From Erysipelotrichaceae bacterium (GTDB lineage: Bacteria; Bacillota_I; Bacilli_A; Erysipelotrichales; Erysipelotrichaceae), in the NCBI GenBank assembly GCA_017432885.1, contig JAFRIE010000016.1, forward strand, positions 22,439 through 86,438: a stretch of DNA of 64,000 nucleotides. The letters are read 5' to 3'. Each line of letters opens with the position of its first letter. The stretch's first letter is position 1. The notes under the pieces are model-generated. The model was not told where the DNA came from. It saw nothing but the letters and a program-made list of their open reading frames with translations, and did no database searches. This document shows, one piece after another, positions 25,688 through 34,740 of the stretch. Made by a program: the position numbers and the translations under genes.

Positions 25688-26530
25688 ATGGGAAAAGTGG
25701 CGCTGGTGCTGGAAGGCGGAGGCCTGAGAGGGATCTTTACCGCCGGAGTGACGGACTGTTTTATGGATCATGATCTGGATTTTGATTATGTCTGCGGTGT
25801 CAGTGCCGGTGCATGCAACACATTTGCCTTTGTCGGGAAGCAGAGAGGTTATCTCAGAAAGTGTCTGACACAGAAGAACCGATTCAAGTCTTTCTACGGT
25901 GTGCCGCAGATGATTGAATCCCGCCGATTTGTGGATCTGGATAAACTGTTTTATGAATATACGGAAGAGTTCGGTTTTGACTTCGAAAAATTCACGAAGG
26001 CTCCGGTCAAATGGGAAATGGTCGTATCCAATATCGAAACGGGAAAAGCCGAATATATGAGTTCAACGGATATCGAACAATGTAAGAAGATCGGCTGCGC
26101 ATCCTGTGCGATCCCCGGTCTTGTCCCTCCGGTAGAGATCAACGGACAGCTGTATCTGGACGGCGGTATCTGCGATTCGATTCCGATCCTGCATACGCTG
26201 GAACAGGGCTATGACAAGACTGTCGTCATCCTGACGAGAAAGAAAGGCAATTATTCCCGTATCACGGAAGGACAGAAACTTATCTTTTCCAGACTCTTTG
26301 CGAAATATCCCAAATTCTACGATGCGATATGTAAGAGGAGCGAACTTTACAGAGAACAGGTTAAGATCTGTGAAGAACTGGAGAGGGAAGGAAAAGCGCT
26401 CATCATTCGACCGACGATGCAGGAGGTAAGCCGGCTGGAGTCGGATGAAGATGCGCTGTCGATGTCTTATTATCACGGCTTTACAAAAGCAAAAGAATTC
26501 CTGAATCAAATCAGGGAATTAAAAGAATAG
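25688..26530 (+). CDS. Patatin-like phospholipase
   Basis: A 280-residue serine hydrolase of the patatin family. The oxyanion-hole sequence EGGGLRGIF is at the N-terminus, the nucleophile elbow is GVSAGACN (Ser about residue 40), and the catalytic Asp is in LDGGICDSIP (~160). It probably acts on membrane lipids inside the cell. ATG 25688 is chosen over an in-frame ATG at 25655 because homology begins at MGKVALVLEGGG. The -10-like TAAAAT (25672-25677) lies 10 nt upstream of the start. AAAGGA is present but only 1 nt from the ATG. Confidence 0.9.
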   Translation: MGKVALVLEGGGLRGIFTAGVTDCFMDHDLDFDYVCGVSAGACNTFAFVGKQRGYLRKCLTQKNRFKSFYGVPQMIESRRFVDLDKLFYEYTEEFGFDFEKFTKAPVKWEMVVSNIETGKAEYMSSTDIEQCKKIGCASCAIPGLVPPVEINGQLYLDGGICDSIPILHTLEQGYDKTVVILTRKKGNYSRITEGQKLIFSRLFAKYPKFYDAICKRSELYREQVKICEELEREGKALIIRPTMQEVSRLESDEDALSMSYYHGFTKAKEFLNQIRELKE

Positions 26531-26542
26531 AGAGGTAAACAA

Positions 26543-27961
26543 ATGGTTAAGAAACAGACAAAGATCATTGCTACACTGGGACCGTCGTCGGACGACTACA
26601 ATACGATCCTGAAAATGGCGCAGGCAGGTCTGAATATTGTAAGACTGAATTTCTCTCATGGCACGCATGAGGAACATTTAAAGAGAATAGAAACAGTCCG
26701 AAAAGTAGAAAAAGAAAATGCCGTCAATCTGGGAATCATGCTGGATACGAAGGGACCGGAAATCCGGCTGGGAACCTTTGTCAACGGCACGGAAACTTAT
26801 CAGAAAGGCGAAATCGTAACGATTCAAAGAGAAGACATCGAGGGAACGCACGATCGATTTACGATCCAGTGCAAGGAACTTTTCGATGATATCAAGAAAG
26901 ATGACTACATTCTGGTCAACGATGGAAAGCAGCGTCTGACGGTGCTGGAGAACGACGGCAATGAAATGAAGTGCAGAGTGGAAGTCAACGGCACGCTGGC
27001 TTCCCGGAAAGGATGCAACGTACCGGGTGTCAAGCTGTCCATGCCTTTTATTTCCTTGAAAGATGATGAAGATATCCGTTTCGGCTGTCAGCAGGATGTT
27101 GACTTTATCGCCGCGTCTTTTGTCAGAAGACCGGAAGATGTTATGGCGATCCGGAAGATCATCACCCAGATGGGAAAACCGAAGATCCAGATCATCGCCA
27201 AGATCGAGAATCAGGAAGGTTTCGATAATCTGGATGCGATCATCGATGCTTCCGATGGCGTCATGGTTGCCAGAGGAGATCTGGGCGTTGAAATTGAAAC
27301 AGCTTATGTTCCGATTTACCAGAAGAAGATCATCGAAGCCGCCAACAAGAAAGGCAAGGCGGTCATTACCGCTACCCACATGCTGGATTCGATGACCTCC
27401 AATCCACGCTGTACCAGAGCCGAAGCTTCTGATGTTTCCAATGCCGTACTGGACGGTTCCGATGCCGTTATGCTTTCGGCAGAAACGGCTGCCGGTGAAT
27501 ATCCGGTAGAAGCTGTTGATACGATGGCAAAGATCGCCTATGCGACGGAACAGATCATTCCATACAGAGAGAATCTGGAGCACGCCAAGATGACCAACGA
27601 CAAGACCATTCAGGATGCCATCGGTATTGCGATTGCCGATGCGACACTGACTCTGGATATCGCGGCTATCGTCGTATTCACCCAGGGAGGAACAACGGCA
27701 AGAAGGATTTCCAAGTACCGTCCTCCTGTACCGATCTTTGCGGTCACTTTCACCAAATCTACGCAGGGAAAGCTGGAACTTTACTGGGGCGTCAAGCCGA
27801 TCCTTTCCTATGTCGAAAACAACATGACCAACGACGACGAACTGGCTTCCAGTGTCGTAAAATCCTACGGCATCAAACCGGGTTCGCAGATCATTCTTTC
27901 CGCCGGTTATCCGACCGGTGAAGGAAGTGCGAACTTCATGAAGATCATCACTGTCAAATAG
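26543..27961 (+). CDS. pyk: Pyruvate kinase
   Basis: A 472-residue pyruvate kinase, the last glycolytic step (PEP + ADP to pyruvate + ATP). Visible family motifs include KIIATLGPSS at the start, LDTKGPEIRLG, MVARGDLGVEI with the metal and phosphate contacts, and SAETAAGEYPVEAV. The length fits enzymes without the extra C-terminal PEP-utiliser domain found in Bacillus. A ribosome site (AGAGGT) precedes it. It follows the patatin gene by 12 nt, so the two may be co-transcribed. Confidence 0.96.
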   Translation: MVKKQTKIIATLGPSSDDYNTILKMAQAGLNIVRLNFSHGTHEEHLKRIETVRKVEKENAVNLGIMLDTKGPEIRLGTFVNGTETYQKGEIVTIQREDIEGTHDRFTIQCKELFDDIKKDDYILVNDGKQRLTVLENDGNEMKCRVEVNGTLASRKGCNVPGVKLSMPFISLKDDEDIRFGCQQDVDFIAASFVRRPEDVMAIRKIITQMGKPKIQIIAKIENQEGFDNLDAIIDASDGVMVARGDLGVEIETAYVPIYQKKIIEAANKKGKAVITATHMLDSMTSNPRCTRAEASDVSNAVLDGSDAVMLSAETAAGEYPVEAVDTMAKIAYATEQIIPYRENLEHAKMTNDKTIQDAIGIAIADATLTLDIAAIVVFTQGGTTARRISKYRPPVPIFAVTFTKSTQGKLELYWGVKPILSYVENNMTNDDELASSVVKSYGIKPGSQIILSAGYPTGEGSANFMKIITVK

Positions 27962-27977
27962 TCATTTATGAACAAAT

Positions 27978-28003
27978 ACCGGATTGACTTTTCTCCGGTT
28001 TTC
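27978..28003 (+). terminator. Short hairpin after pyk
   Basis: ACCGGA (27978-27983) pairs with TCCGGT (27994-27999) and is followed by TTTC. It is a weak terminator whose loop holds the -35 box of the next promoter. Confidence 0.5.
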
Positions 28004-28014
28004 AGTAATAATAT
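27984..28014 (+). promoter_or_regulatory. Promoter of rpmG-secE-nusG-secG
   Basis: The -35 TTGACT (27984-27989) is followed by TAATAT (28009-28014) at 19 bp; an overlapping TATAAG lies at 28012-28017. The choice of -10 is uncertain. Confidence 0.55.
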
Positions 28015-28017
28015 AAG

Positions 28018-28040
28018 AGGTTATCAAGAGATAACTTTTT
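28018..28040 (+). promoter_or_regulatory. Leader hairpin with T run before rpmG
   Basis: GTTATC (28020-28025) pairs with GATAAC (28030-28035) over an AAGA loop, extended by A-T and G-T pairs, and is followed by TTTTT. It lies close to the promoter in the leader and could act as an attenuator for the rpmG-secE-nusG-secG operon. Confidence 0.5.
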
Positions 28041-28064
28041 ATATACCTTAAGTAAGGAGGAATT

Positions 28065-28217
28065 ATGAAAGAAAAGAAGAAAGTAATTCTTACCTGCAGC
28101 GTCTGTCTGTCCAGAAACTATACAACAGAAAAAGCCGGAAACAGTACCAGACGTATTGAATTAAAGAAGTATTGTCCGAAGTGCAATAAGCATACATTAC
28201 ACAAGGAGACAAAGTAG
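28065..28217 (+). CDS. rpmG: 50S ribosomal protein L33
   Basis: A 50-residue ribosomal protein L33 of the zinc-binding (C+) type, with CSVC and CPKC pairs at residues 11-14 and 37-40. It starts at ATG 28065 after a strong AAGGAGG site. Position directly before secE and nusG is the classic Bacillota order. Confidence 0.93.
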   Translation: MKEKKKVILTCSVCLSRNYTTEKAGNSTRRIELKKYCPKCNKHTLHKETK

Positions 28218-28227
28218 GAGGATCCGT

Positions 28228-28407
28228 ATGAAGTGGTTTAATTTAAGTGCTATCTATAAAGAGATCTCTAAGATCCGTTGGCCGAAAAAAGGTGATCTGG
28301 CTTTGAATTCAGCTCAGGTAATCATTTTTACCGGTTTCTTTGTTCTGTTTTTTGCCTTATGTCTGGCAGTGATTTCTGCGCTGCTGAGAGCTCTGGGAGT
28401 GCTGTAA
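28228..28407 (+). CDS. secE: Preprotein translocase subunit SecE
   Basis: A 59-residue single-span SecE. The amphipathic start includes YKEISKIRWPKK, the conserved SecE motif, followed by one membrane segment (~28-52). SecE clamps SecY in the SecYEG channel. GGAGG precedes ATG 28228, and nusG begins 1 nt after its stop. Confidence 0.93.
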   Translation: MKWFNLSAIYKEISKIRWPKKGDLALNSAQVIIFTGFFVLFFALCLAVISALLRALGVL

Positions 28408-28408
28408 G

Positions 28409-28963
28409 ATGACAGAACAGGCAAATAAAAAAGAATGGTACGTCGTGAATACCTATGCCGGACATGAAAACCGTGTCAAGGACAACCTGGAAAAACGACT
28501 GGAAACCATGGGCATTTCCGACAACCTGTTCCGGATCGTCGTGGCAGAAGAGACGCAGATCGAAGTAAAGAACGAGAAGTCCAAGGAAGTCGTCAAAAAC
28601 ATCTTCCCGGGTTATCTGTTTGTTGAGATGATCATGACGGATGAAGCCTGGTACGTTGTCCGTAATACACCGGGTGTTACCGGATTTATCGGTTCATCAG
28701 GCGGCGGCGCAAAACCGTTCCCGGTCAAGCAGGATGAGATTGAGAAGATCTTAAGAAGGATCGGTCAGTCGGACAAGAGCATCGAAGTCGACTTTACGGT
28801 CGGTGATTCCGTCAAGATCCTTTCCGGTCCGTTCTCGGGCATGGAAGGCAAGGTCGAATCCATGAACGACCAGACACAGGTCGCTACTGTTCTGATCATT
28901 CTGTTCGGTAGAGAAACGCCGACAGACATAAATTATGTAGATCTCGCGAAAGCGGAATTCTAA
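28409..28963 (+). CDS. nusG: Transcription termination/antitermination protein NusG
   Basis: A 184-residue NusG. The N-terminal NGN domain (~8-115) includes WYVVNTYAGHENRV and FPGYLFVEM, and the C-terminal KOW domain (~130-180) includes GDSVKILSGPFSGMEGKV. NusG binds RNA polymerase to control pausing and couples to ribosome and Rho. It lies between secE and secG in one operon. Confidence 0.95.
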   Translation: MTEQANKKEWYVVNTYAGHENRVKDNLEKRLETMGISDNLFRIVVAEETQIEVKNEKSKEVVKNIFPGYLFVEMIMTDEAWYVVRNTPGVTGFIGSSGGGAKPFPVKQDEIEKILRRIGQSDKSIEVDFTVGDSVKILSGPFSGMEGKVESMNDQTQVATVLIILFGRETPTDINYVDLAKAEF

Positions 28964-28973
28964 GAGGTGAAGG

Positions 28974-29192
28974 ATGAAAGTATTATTATTGATCGTAGCT
29001 GTATTGCTGATATTGATTTCTCTGCTGCAGGGCGGCAAATCCGATGCACTGTCCGCATTTACCGGAAGCAGCGATCTGGGATTGTTCCAGAACGTCAAGG
29101 AACGCGGACCGGAAAAAGTCATTTCCTATGTGACACTTGGTCTGGGCATCCTCTTCTTTGCCCTGGTGATCATCATCAGAATTACAGAATAA
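28974..29192 (+). CDS. secG: Preprotein translocase subunit SecG
   Basis: A 72-residue SecG with two membrane segments (~2-17 and ~50-70) and the conserved LLQGGKSDALSAFTG segment between them. It is the accessory subunit of the SecYEG channel. A GAGGTG ribosome site precedes ATG 28974. Placement straight after nusG brings both small Sec subunits into one operon and is not the classic arrangement. Confidence 0.9.
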   Translation: MKVLLLIVAVLLILISLLQGGKSDALSAFTGSSDLGLFQNVKERGPEKVISYVTLGLGILFFALVIIIRITE

Positions 29193-29198
29193 TAAGTA

Positions 29199-29228
29199 AA
29201 AATAGTGAAATGCAGATTTCACTATTTT
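29199..29228 (+). terminator. Intrinsic terminator after secG
   Basis: A perfect 13-bp stem (29199-29211 / 29216-29228) with a GCAG loop and a T-rich 3' end separates secG from smpB. Confidence 0.8.
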
Positions 29229-29239
29229 AAACAGAAGAC

Positions 29240-29680
29240 ATGAAAGATATTGCGGTAAACAAAAGAGCGTACCACGACTACTTCATCGAAGACAAGTATG
29301 AAGCGGGCATGGCGCTGTTAGGAACGGAGATCAAATCGGTAAGGATGGGTAAGGTTTCCATGAAAGAGGCCTATATCTCTTTTTCTAATGGCGAAGCTTT
29401 TGTGAAAGACATGCATATCGCCCAGTACAAGGAAGCCACCTACAACAATCACGACGAGACCAGAGACAGGAAACTGCTTCTACATAAAAGGGAGATCGCC
29501 AGACTGGCATCCAAGGTCAAACTTCAGGGTTATACCTGTATCCCTTTGCGGATGTATTTCAGCAACGGCAAAGCAAAACTGGAGATCGCCCTGGCAAAAG
29601 GCAAGACTCTGTACGACAAACGCGAAAGCGATAAGAAAAGAAGTATGGAAAGACAGGCTTTTGCAGGTACCAGAAGGTAA
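29240..29680 (+). CDS. smpB: SsrA-binding protein SmpB
   Basis: A 146-residue SmpB, the partner of tmRNA in rescue of stalled ribosomes. Family motifs are NKRAYHDYFIEDKYEAG near the start, GTEIKSVR, and the basic C-terminal tail (YDKRESDKKRSMERQ), which enters the decoding centre. Its RNA partner ssrA is also in this window (59303-59650). The ribosome site is weak. It follows a terminator by 11 nt, so its promoter must overlap or lie within that terminator region. Confidence 0.95.
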   Translation: MKDIAVNKRAYHDYFIEDKYEAGMALLGTEIKSVRMGKVSMKEAYISFSNGEAFVKDMHIAQYKEATYNNHDETRDRKLLLHKREIARLASKVKLQGYTCIPLRMYFSNGKAKLEIALAKGKTLYDKRESDKKRSMERQAFAGTRR

Positions 29681-29688
29681 AATCGTAA

Positions 29689-29694
29689 TATAAT
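29689..29694 (+). promoter_or_regulatory. -10 box upstream of the pduL-like gene
   Basis: TATAAT lies 22 nt before ATG 29717, with AAGGAG (29705-29710) in between. No clear -35 is seen. Confidence 0.45.
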
Positions 29695-29716
29695 AGAAGT
29701 GTATAAGGAGAATAGA

Positions 29717-30286
29717 ATGGAAAAATTTATCGTTGAAATCAGTGCCCGTCATATTCATGTTACAGATGCACAGGTAGAAATACTGTTTGGTGAAGGTCAT
29801 AAGCTGACTCCAAAGAAGAATCTGTCTCAGCCTGGCCAGTTTGCCTGTGAAGAAAAGCTGACGATCGTCGGTCCTAGAGGAGAACTGAAAGCTTCTATCC
29901 TCGGTCCTACCAGAAAGGCCGCACAGGTCGAACTCTCACTGACTGATGCCAGAACATTGGGCGTAGAAGCTCTGATCCGGGAATCCGGAGATATCGAAGG
30001 AACAAACGGCATCAAGCTGATCGGTCCTGCAGGTGAGATCGAACTGGAAAAGGGCGTTATTGCTGCCAAGAGACATATCCATATGACTCCTGCGGATGCG
30101 GAAGTTTACGGCGTAAACAATGGCGACATTGTCAACGTAAAAGTTGAAACGGAAAACAGAAGTCTGGTATTCGGCGATACGGTCGTCAGAGTCAGAGAGG
30201 ACTTTGCGCTTGCCATGCATATCGATACCGATGAAGGCAACGCTGCCGGCATTAAGGGAAGCGCATTGGGCGAGATCGTTAAATAA
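29717..30286 (+). CDS. pduL: PduL-type phosphate acyltransferase (phosphate propanoyl/acetyltransferase)
   Basis: A 189-residue PduL-family enzyme, which converts acyl-CoA plus phosphate to acyl-phosphate and CoA. The two PTAC repeats each carry the zinc-binding His motif, ISARHIHV near residue 10 and AKRHIHMTP near 120. No microcompartment genes or encapsulation peptide are present, so it probably serves as the cell's acetyl-phosphate-forming enzyme in fermentation (inference). ATG 29717 is preferred over an in-frame GTG at 29699 because AAGGAG lies between them. Confidence 0.88.
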   Translation: MEKFIVEISARHIHVTDAQVEILFGEGHKLTPKKNLSQPGQFACEEKLTIVGPRGELKASILGPTRKAAQVELSLTDARTLGVEALIRESGDIEGTNGIKLIGPAGEIELEKGVIAAKRHIHMTPADAEVYGVNNGDIVNVKVETENRSLVFGDTVVRVREDFALAMHIDTDEGNAAGIKGSALGEIVK

Positions 30287-30293
30287 CGGATGT

Positions 30294-30316
30294 AAGCGGC
30301 ACTGTGCCGCTTTTTT
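30294..30316 (+). terminator. Intrinsic terminator after the pduL-like gene
   Basis: An 8-bp GC-rich stem (30294-30301 / 30305-30312) with a CTG loop and a six-T run. Confidence 0.87.
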
Positions 30317-30328
30317 AAAGGAGCAGAC

Positions 30329-31135
30329 ATGTTATATACACTGGAAAACAAAACGGCTGTTCTTGCGGTAGATACCTTTGCCTGCGAGATTCACAGCTTT
30401 AGAAGAAAAGACAAAGACATCGAATATATGTGGAACGGAGATCCTGCCTACTGGTCGGGCAGAAATCCCGTCCTGTTCCCCCATGTCAGTTCGCCGAAAG
30501 ACAAAGTCCTGAATTTCAAGGGAAAGGATCACAAGGTAAACAATCACGGCTTCTGCAGGAGAAGTGAATTCGAATTCGTGGAACAGACGGAAGATTCGCT
30601 GCTGTTTTGTCTTACGGACAGTGAAGAGACCTATGCGCAGTATCCCTATCATTTTGAACTGTCGGTAAAGTATACCCTGAAAGAGAATCGGGTCTTCATC
30701 AATTACCGGATTATCAACAAAGATGAGGAAGACATGTATTTCGGTTTCGGCCAGCATCCTGCTTTCAACTGTCCGCTTGTTCCCGAAAAGTCCTTCAGTG
30801 ATTATTACATAGAATTTGAAAAGGAAGATGTTGAGGGAGGAAGACTGGATCTTTCCTACGAACTGTTCGAAAAGTATCCGACTTTCGTCGTCAGAGAACC
30901 GCAAAGCAGGACTTTTACCTTGAGTGACGGCACAAACAAGGTCGTTATGGAGATATCGGATCAATATAGGATCTTTGCCCTCTGGACACCGCATGCGCCG
31001 TTTATCTGTCTGGAACCTTGGGTCAATACTCTGGATGGGACCAAAGAGGGTGTTCCGTTTGAAGAAAGACCCGGAAACATCCGTCTTATTCCGGGAGAAG
31101 AATACCGGATCGCTTATAGCTTTGCGATCCTCTGA
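30329..31135 (+). CDS. Aldose 1-epimerase family protein (LacX-like)
   Basis: A 268-residue galactose-mutarotase-superfamily protein resembling LacX. Catalytic candidates are His in NNHGF (~73), His in GQHPAFN (~148) and the Glu base in FICLEPW (~225). It would interconvert anomers of a hexose or hexose phosphate in the cytoplasm. An AAAGGAG ribosome site precedes ATG 30329. It lies before nagB, but nagB has its own -10 box. Confidence 0.88.
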   Translation: MLYTLENKTAVLAVDTFACEIHSFRRKDKDIEYMWNGDPAYWSGRNPVLFPHVSSPKDKVLNFKGKDHKVNNHGFCRRSEFEFVEQTEDSLLFCLTDSEETYAQYPYHFELSVKYTLKENRVFINYRIINKDEEDMYFGFGQHPAFNCPLVPEKSFSDYYIEFEKEDVEGGRLDLSYELFEKYPTFVVREPQSRTFTLSDGTNKVVMEISDQYRIFALWTPHAPFICLEPWVNTLDGTKEGVPFEERPGNIRLIPGEEYRIAYSFAIL

Positions 31136-31149
31136 CAGAACAGATAGAC

Positions 31150-31155
31150 TATAAT
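31150..31155 (+). promoter_or_regulatory. -10 box upstream of nagB
   Basis: TATAAT ends 25 nt before ATG 31181. A matching -35 is not obvious. Confidence 0.4.
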
Positions 31156-31180
31156 AGAATTGAAAAGAGGGATGAATAAT

Positions 31181-31909
31181 ATGATTAATTTAATTAAAGT
31201 CAAAGACTATGACGAAGCTTCCGATAAGGCTTTTGAAGTCATGAAGGAATTCTTGAAACCGGGCAAGGTTTTGGGTCTGGCAACCGGCTCGACACCTTTA
31301 GGCCTTTATGCAAGAATGGTTTTTGACCATGAAGAGAATGGAACATCCTACCAGGAGATCAAGTCTTTCAACCTGGATGAATATGTCGGTCTGCCTACCA
31401 GCCATCCGGAAAGCTACTACGCTTTCATGCACAGGAATCTCTTTGATCATATCGATATCAAAGAAAAGAATGCCCATGTTCCTTCGGGGCTGGGAGAAGA
31501 TCTGGAAGGACAGGCAAAAGCCTATGATGCCCTGATCGATGCTTCCCCGGTCGATATTCAGCTTCTGGGTATCGGCTCCGACGGGCATATCGCCTTTAAC
31601 GAACCGGGAACGCCGTTTGATTCCGGAACACATGTCACAGATCTGGCAGAATCCACGATCAAGGACAACTGCCGTTTCTTCGACAACGACATTACAAAAG
31701 TCCCTACCCAGGCCGTTACCCAGGGTATCGGAACGATCATGAAAGCCAAAAACATCCTGCTGATCGCTACCGGCGCAAACAAGGCGAAAGCCGTCAAGGA
31801 CATGATCGAAGGACCGGTCGACGAAGCCTGTCCTGCATCGATCCTGCAGAGGCACGAGAGTGTAACAGTAATAGCCGACGAAGCTGCTGCATCTTTGTTG
31901 GAAGGATAG
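31181..31909 (+). CDS. nagB: Glucosamine-6-phosphate deaminase
   Basis: A 242-residue NagB, converting glucosamine 6-phosphate to fructose 6-phosphate and ammonia. Family motifs are LGLATGSTPLGLY, FNLDEYVGL with the catalytic Asp, and GIGSDGHIAFNEPG with the catalytic His. ATG 31181 is chosen because AGAGGG (31166-31171) lies 9 nt upstream; the ATG at 31172 is too close to it. Length matches the short Gram-positive form, without the E. coli allosteric tail. Confidence 0.95.
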   Translation: MINLIKVKDYDEASDKAFEVMKEFLKPGKVLGLATGSTPLGLYARMVFDHEENGTSYQEIKSFNLDEYVGLPTSHPESYYAFMHRNLFDHIDIKEKNAHVPSGLGEDLEGQAKAYDALIDASPVDIQLLGIGSDGHIAFNEPGTPFDSGTHVTDLAESTIKDNCRFFDNDITKVPTQAVTQGIGTIMKAKNILLIATGANKAKAVKDMIEGPVDEACPASILQRHESVTVIADEAAASLLEG

Positions 31910-31969
31910 TCTGGGCATTTTACTTCCATTTCTGGAAAAGACAGAGATAATAGTAAGAGGAGGTGGAAT

Positions 31970-32275
31970 ATGAGAATTATCAATACAGAAGAATTCAATG
32001 AACTGATTAAGAGCGGTACTGTCCTGGTAGATTTCTTTGCGGAATGGTGCGGACCTTGCAAGATGCTGGGACCGGTTCTGGAAGAAGTATCGGCAGAGTA
32101 CCCTGATATAGAGTTTGTTAAGGTGAATGTCGATGACAATATGGATCTGGCGGAAAGCTACGGCATTATGTCGATCCCTACGGTCTATCTGTTCAAGGAT
32201 GGGGCGGTTGCTGCCAAGATGAACGGATACCGCGACAAAGGCGGCGTCAAAGCCTTCATCGAGACTTTACAGTAA
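31970..32275 (+). CDS. trxA: Thioredoxin
   Basis: A 101-residue thioredoxin with the active site WCGPC at about residues 28-32, the cis-proline in SIPTVYLF, and the expected length. It is a general cytoplasmic disulfide reductant. A strong AGAGGAGGTGG site precedes the ATG, and GATAAT (31946-31951) is a plausible -10. It ends in a terminator and is probably monocistronic. Confidence 0.95.
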   Translation: MRIINTEEFNELIKSGTVLVDFFAEWCGPCKMLGPVLEEVSAEYPDIEFVKVNVDDNMDLAESYGIMSIPTVYLFKDGAVAAKMNGYRDKGGVKAFIETLQ

Positions 32276-32293
32276 GAGAAGTTCAATGATTGA

Positions 32294-32318
32294 AAAAAGG
32301 CCTGGAAAGGGCCTTTTT
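32294..32318 (+). terminator. Intrinsic terminator after trxA
   Basis: A 9-bp stem (32294-32302 / 32310-32318) around TGGAAAG with A-run and T-run flanks. Confidence 0.85.
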
Positions 32319-32361
32319 CTTTTTCTTCCTGAAATAATGATAAAACCTGTAAAAAATAACT

Positions 32362-32367
32362 TATAAT
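32362..32367 (+). promoter_or_regulatory. -10 box of the pot operon
   Basis: TATAAT lies 23 nt before ATG 32391 in an AT-rich stretch; no good -35 is seen. Confidence 0.45.
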
Positions 32368-32390
32368 ATATTTATTTGGAGGACCTGACT

Positions 32391-33974
32391 ATGGAAAAAC
32401 TGATTGAATTTAGAAATATTGTAAAGAGTTTCGATGGTCAAACGGTATTGAAGGGTATCAATCTGGATATCTATGAGAATGAATTTGTTACTTTACTGGG
32501 ACCATCAGGCTGCGGCAAGACGACCCTGCTGAGGATCCTGGGCGGATTTCTAGATCAGGATGAAGGCTCGGTTATTTTTAACGGGGAAGAGATTTCGGAC
32601 GTACCTGCCTATCAGCGTCCTATCAATACGGTCTTCCAGAAGTATGCTTTATTCCCTCATTTAAACGTCTATGAGAACGTCGCTTTCGGTTTAAGGATCA
32701 AGAAAATGTCTAACGACCTGATCGAACCGAAGGTCAATCGAATGCTGGAACTGGTCGGTCTGGATGGCTATCAGAAAAGAGATGTTACCCAGCTTTCCGG
32801 CGGACAGCAGCAGCGTGTCGCCATTGCCAGAGCTCTGGTCAACGAACCGGATGTGCTTCTGCTGGATGAACCGCTGAGTGCTCTGGATGCCAAACTGCGT
32901 AAGGAAATGCAGCAGGAACTGAAACGCATTCAGGAAGAAGTCGGTATTACCTTTATCTTTGTTACCCACGATCAGGAAGAAGCTCTGACGATGTCCGACA
33001 AGATCGTCGTTATGAAAGACGGAAATATCGAACAGATCGGTACGCCTACGGAAATATACAACGAACCGGTAAATCGTTATGTCGCAAACTTCATTGGTCA
33101 GTCCAATATCGTCGACGGTATCATGAAGAAAGACTATCTGGTCAACTTCGATGACAAGGATTTCCCTTGTGTCGACCACGATTTCAAGCCGAAAGAGCCA
33201 GTCGATGTCGTCATCAGACCGGAGGATATTCACCTTGGCAAGAAGGGCAAGGGACAGATGAACGGTCAGGTTCTTTCTGTACTGTTCAAGGGTGTTCACT
33301 ATGAGGTCATCGTCGAGACAAAACGCGGTGCCGCCAAGACGATCAAGCTGCATGTCATGGGCAACGAGGATGTCTACAACGAGGCAGCCAACGAAAAGAT
33401 GAGTGCTGCCGACTTTACGATGGATATTGAAGACGTCGCTTCTCTGACAGACCAGGAACTGATCCTGCGTGCCAACGCCCAGGCCTGGAAGGCTGATACG
33501 GAAGATGAGATTTCGATCACCCATGTCGCCCACAGCATTAAGGCGGAACCCGGCAAATATCCGGTAATCTTTAAGACGGATGCCGGTACGAGTGTCAATG
33601 CGGATGTCAACGTTGTTCAGCCGAAGGTTATTGAAGACAAGGACGAAAAGATCGGGATTCAGGCCTTCGATGTATACAAGACGATCGATGAGATCCAGGA
33701 ATCCATGGCGATTTCCGTCGACCTGAAAAACTGGGCCGATGCCTATGCCTGGGATCTGGAAACGGAGAACGAAGTCGAGATCGATGATGTCCGTTTTGAT
33801 TTCGATCCGATGGAGATCAAGGAAGGAAACTACGACGTAACCTTCGTTACCGAAGGACGTACTTATAAAGTTCATACCACTGAAGTCCAGGAAGAAGGGG
33901 ATATTGTTTCTCTGAGTATTGATCCGGAAGACATTCATGTAATGGAAAAGAGTATCGGCAATGAAGAGCTTTAA
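32391..33974 (+). CDS. potA: Spermidine/putrescine ABC transporter ATPase PotA with an insertion in its C-terminal domain
   Basis: A 527-residue PotA, much longer than the usual 350-380. The ATPase (1-235) is complete: Walker [10 protein letters not shown] (~38-45), signature LSGGQQQR (~135), Walker B LLLDEP. The TOBE domain starts at [10 protein letters not shown] and [12 protein letters not shown] (~276-309), but its expected ending [16 protein letters not shown] appears only at ~503-518. About 170 residues between hold what look like two related beta-rich repeats (~335-413 and ~425-498), each closing with a GKYPVIF or GNYDVTF strand. ATG 32391 has a GGAGG site 10 nt upstream. The gene overlaps potB by 14 nt. 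Confidence 0.93.
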   Translation: MEKLIEFRNIVKSFDGQTVLKGINLDIYENEFVTLLGPSGCGKTTLLRILGGFLDQDEGSVIFNGEEISDVPAYQRPINTVFQKYALFPHLNVYENVAFGLRIKKMSNDLIEPKVNRMLELVGLDGYQKRDVTQLSGGQQQRVAIARALVNEPDVLLLDEPLSALDAKLRKEMQQELKRIQEEVGITFIFVTHDQEEALTMSDKIVVMKDGNIEQIGTPTEIYNEPVNRYVANFIGQSNIVDGIMKKDYLVNFDDKDFPCVDHDFKPKEPVDVVIRPEDIHLGKKGKGQMNGQVLSVLFKGVHYEVIVETKRGAAKTIKLHVMGNEDVYNEAANEKMSAADFTMDIEDVASLTDQELILRANAQAWKADTEDEISITHVAHSIKAEPGKYPVIFKTDAGTSVNADVNVVQPKVIEDKDEKIGIQAFDVYKTIDEIQESMAISVDLKNWADAYAWDLETENEVEIDDVRFDFDPMEIKEGNYDVTFVTEGRTYKVHTTEVQEEGDIVSLSIDPEDIHVMEKSIGNEEL

Positions 33975-34740
33975 GAGACTGGTATACCCGTATCTGGGTT
34001 GGGCCGGCGCACTGATCGTGCTGCCGATGCTGATCATCGTATTCTACGCTTTCTCCATGCAGGGAAACGATGTGATCCCGGTAAAACTGACGCTGCAGAA
34101 CTTTGTCCGTTTCTTTTCCGACCCGATCTTTATTGAAGTACTGTGGCGTAGCGTCAGGCTCGCCGTGATCACGACGATCATCTGTATCCTGCTGGGTTAT
34201 CCTGCAGCCTACTTTATTGCCAAACTGTCCCCGGACAACCAGTCGGTTATGGTCCTGCTGGTTACGCTCCCGCAGCTGATCAACATGCTTGTCAGGACCT
34301 ATGCCTGGAGAGGACTGCTGCTGAATCTGCCATTTTCTCCGGCCGTCAAGGTCTATATCGGCATGGTCTACAACTTCCTGCCATACATGATCCTGCAGAT
34401 CTATACTTCCTTATCCAAGATGGATCCGTCTCTGATCCCGGCGGCATACGATCTGGGCTGCGATGAAAAGACGGCCTTTCTGAAAGTAACGCTTCCATTA
34501 AGCATTCCGGGCATCATCTCGGGTATTACCCTGGTGTTCCTGCCTGCCGTTTCCAGCTTCTTTATACCAAAACTGCTGGGCGGCGGATCCTATGTCCTGA
34601 TCGGTAATCTGATCGAAAACTATTTCGTTACGACAGGCGACTGGAACTTCGGTTCTGCGGTTTCGCTGCTGATGGCGGTCGTGATCCTGATTTCCATGTA
34701 CTTTACCAGGAAATTCGATTATGACGAGGAGGAAAGATAA
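33961..34740 (+). CDS. potB: Spermidine/putrescine ABC transporter permease PotB
   Basis: A 259-residue permease with six membrane segments. The EAA-type cytoplasmic loop that contacts PotA is [20 protein letters not shown] (~161-180). It overlaps potA by 14 nt and potC by 1 nt, so the subunits are translationally coupled. Confidence 0.94.
   Translation: MKSFKRLVYPYLGWAGALIVLPMLIIVFYAFSMQGNDVIPVKLTLQNFVRFFSDPIFIEVLWRSVRLAVITTIICILLGYPAAYFIAKLSPDNQSVMVLLVTLPQLINMLVRTYAWRGLLLNLPFSPAVKVYIGMVYNFLPYMILQIYTSLSKMDPSLIPAAYDLGCDEKTAFLKVTLPLSIPGIISGITLVFLPAVSSFFIPKLLGGGSYVLIGNLIENYFVTTGDWNFGSAVSLLMAVVILISMYFTRKFDYDEEER

Noticed and set aside
32691..34037. 448-codon minus-strand open frame opposite potA
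   Set aside because: Shadow of potA; composition typical of antisense frames and no promoter or ribosome site.
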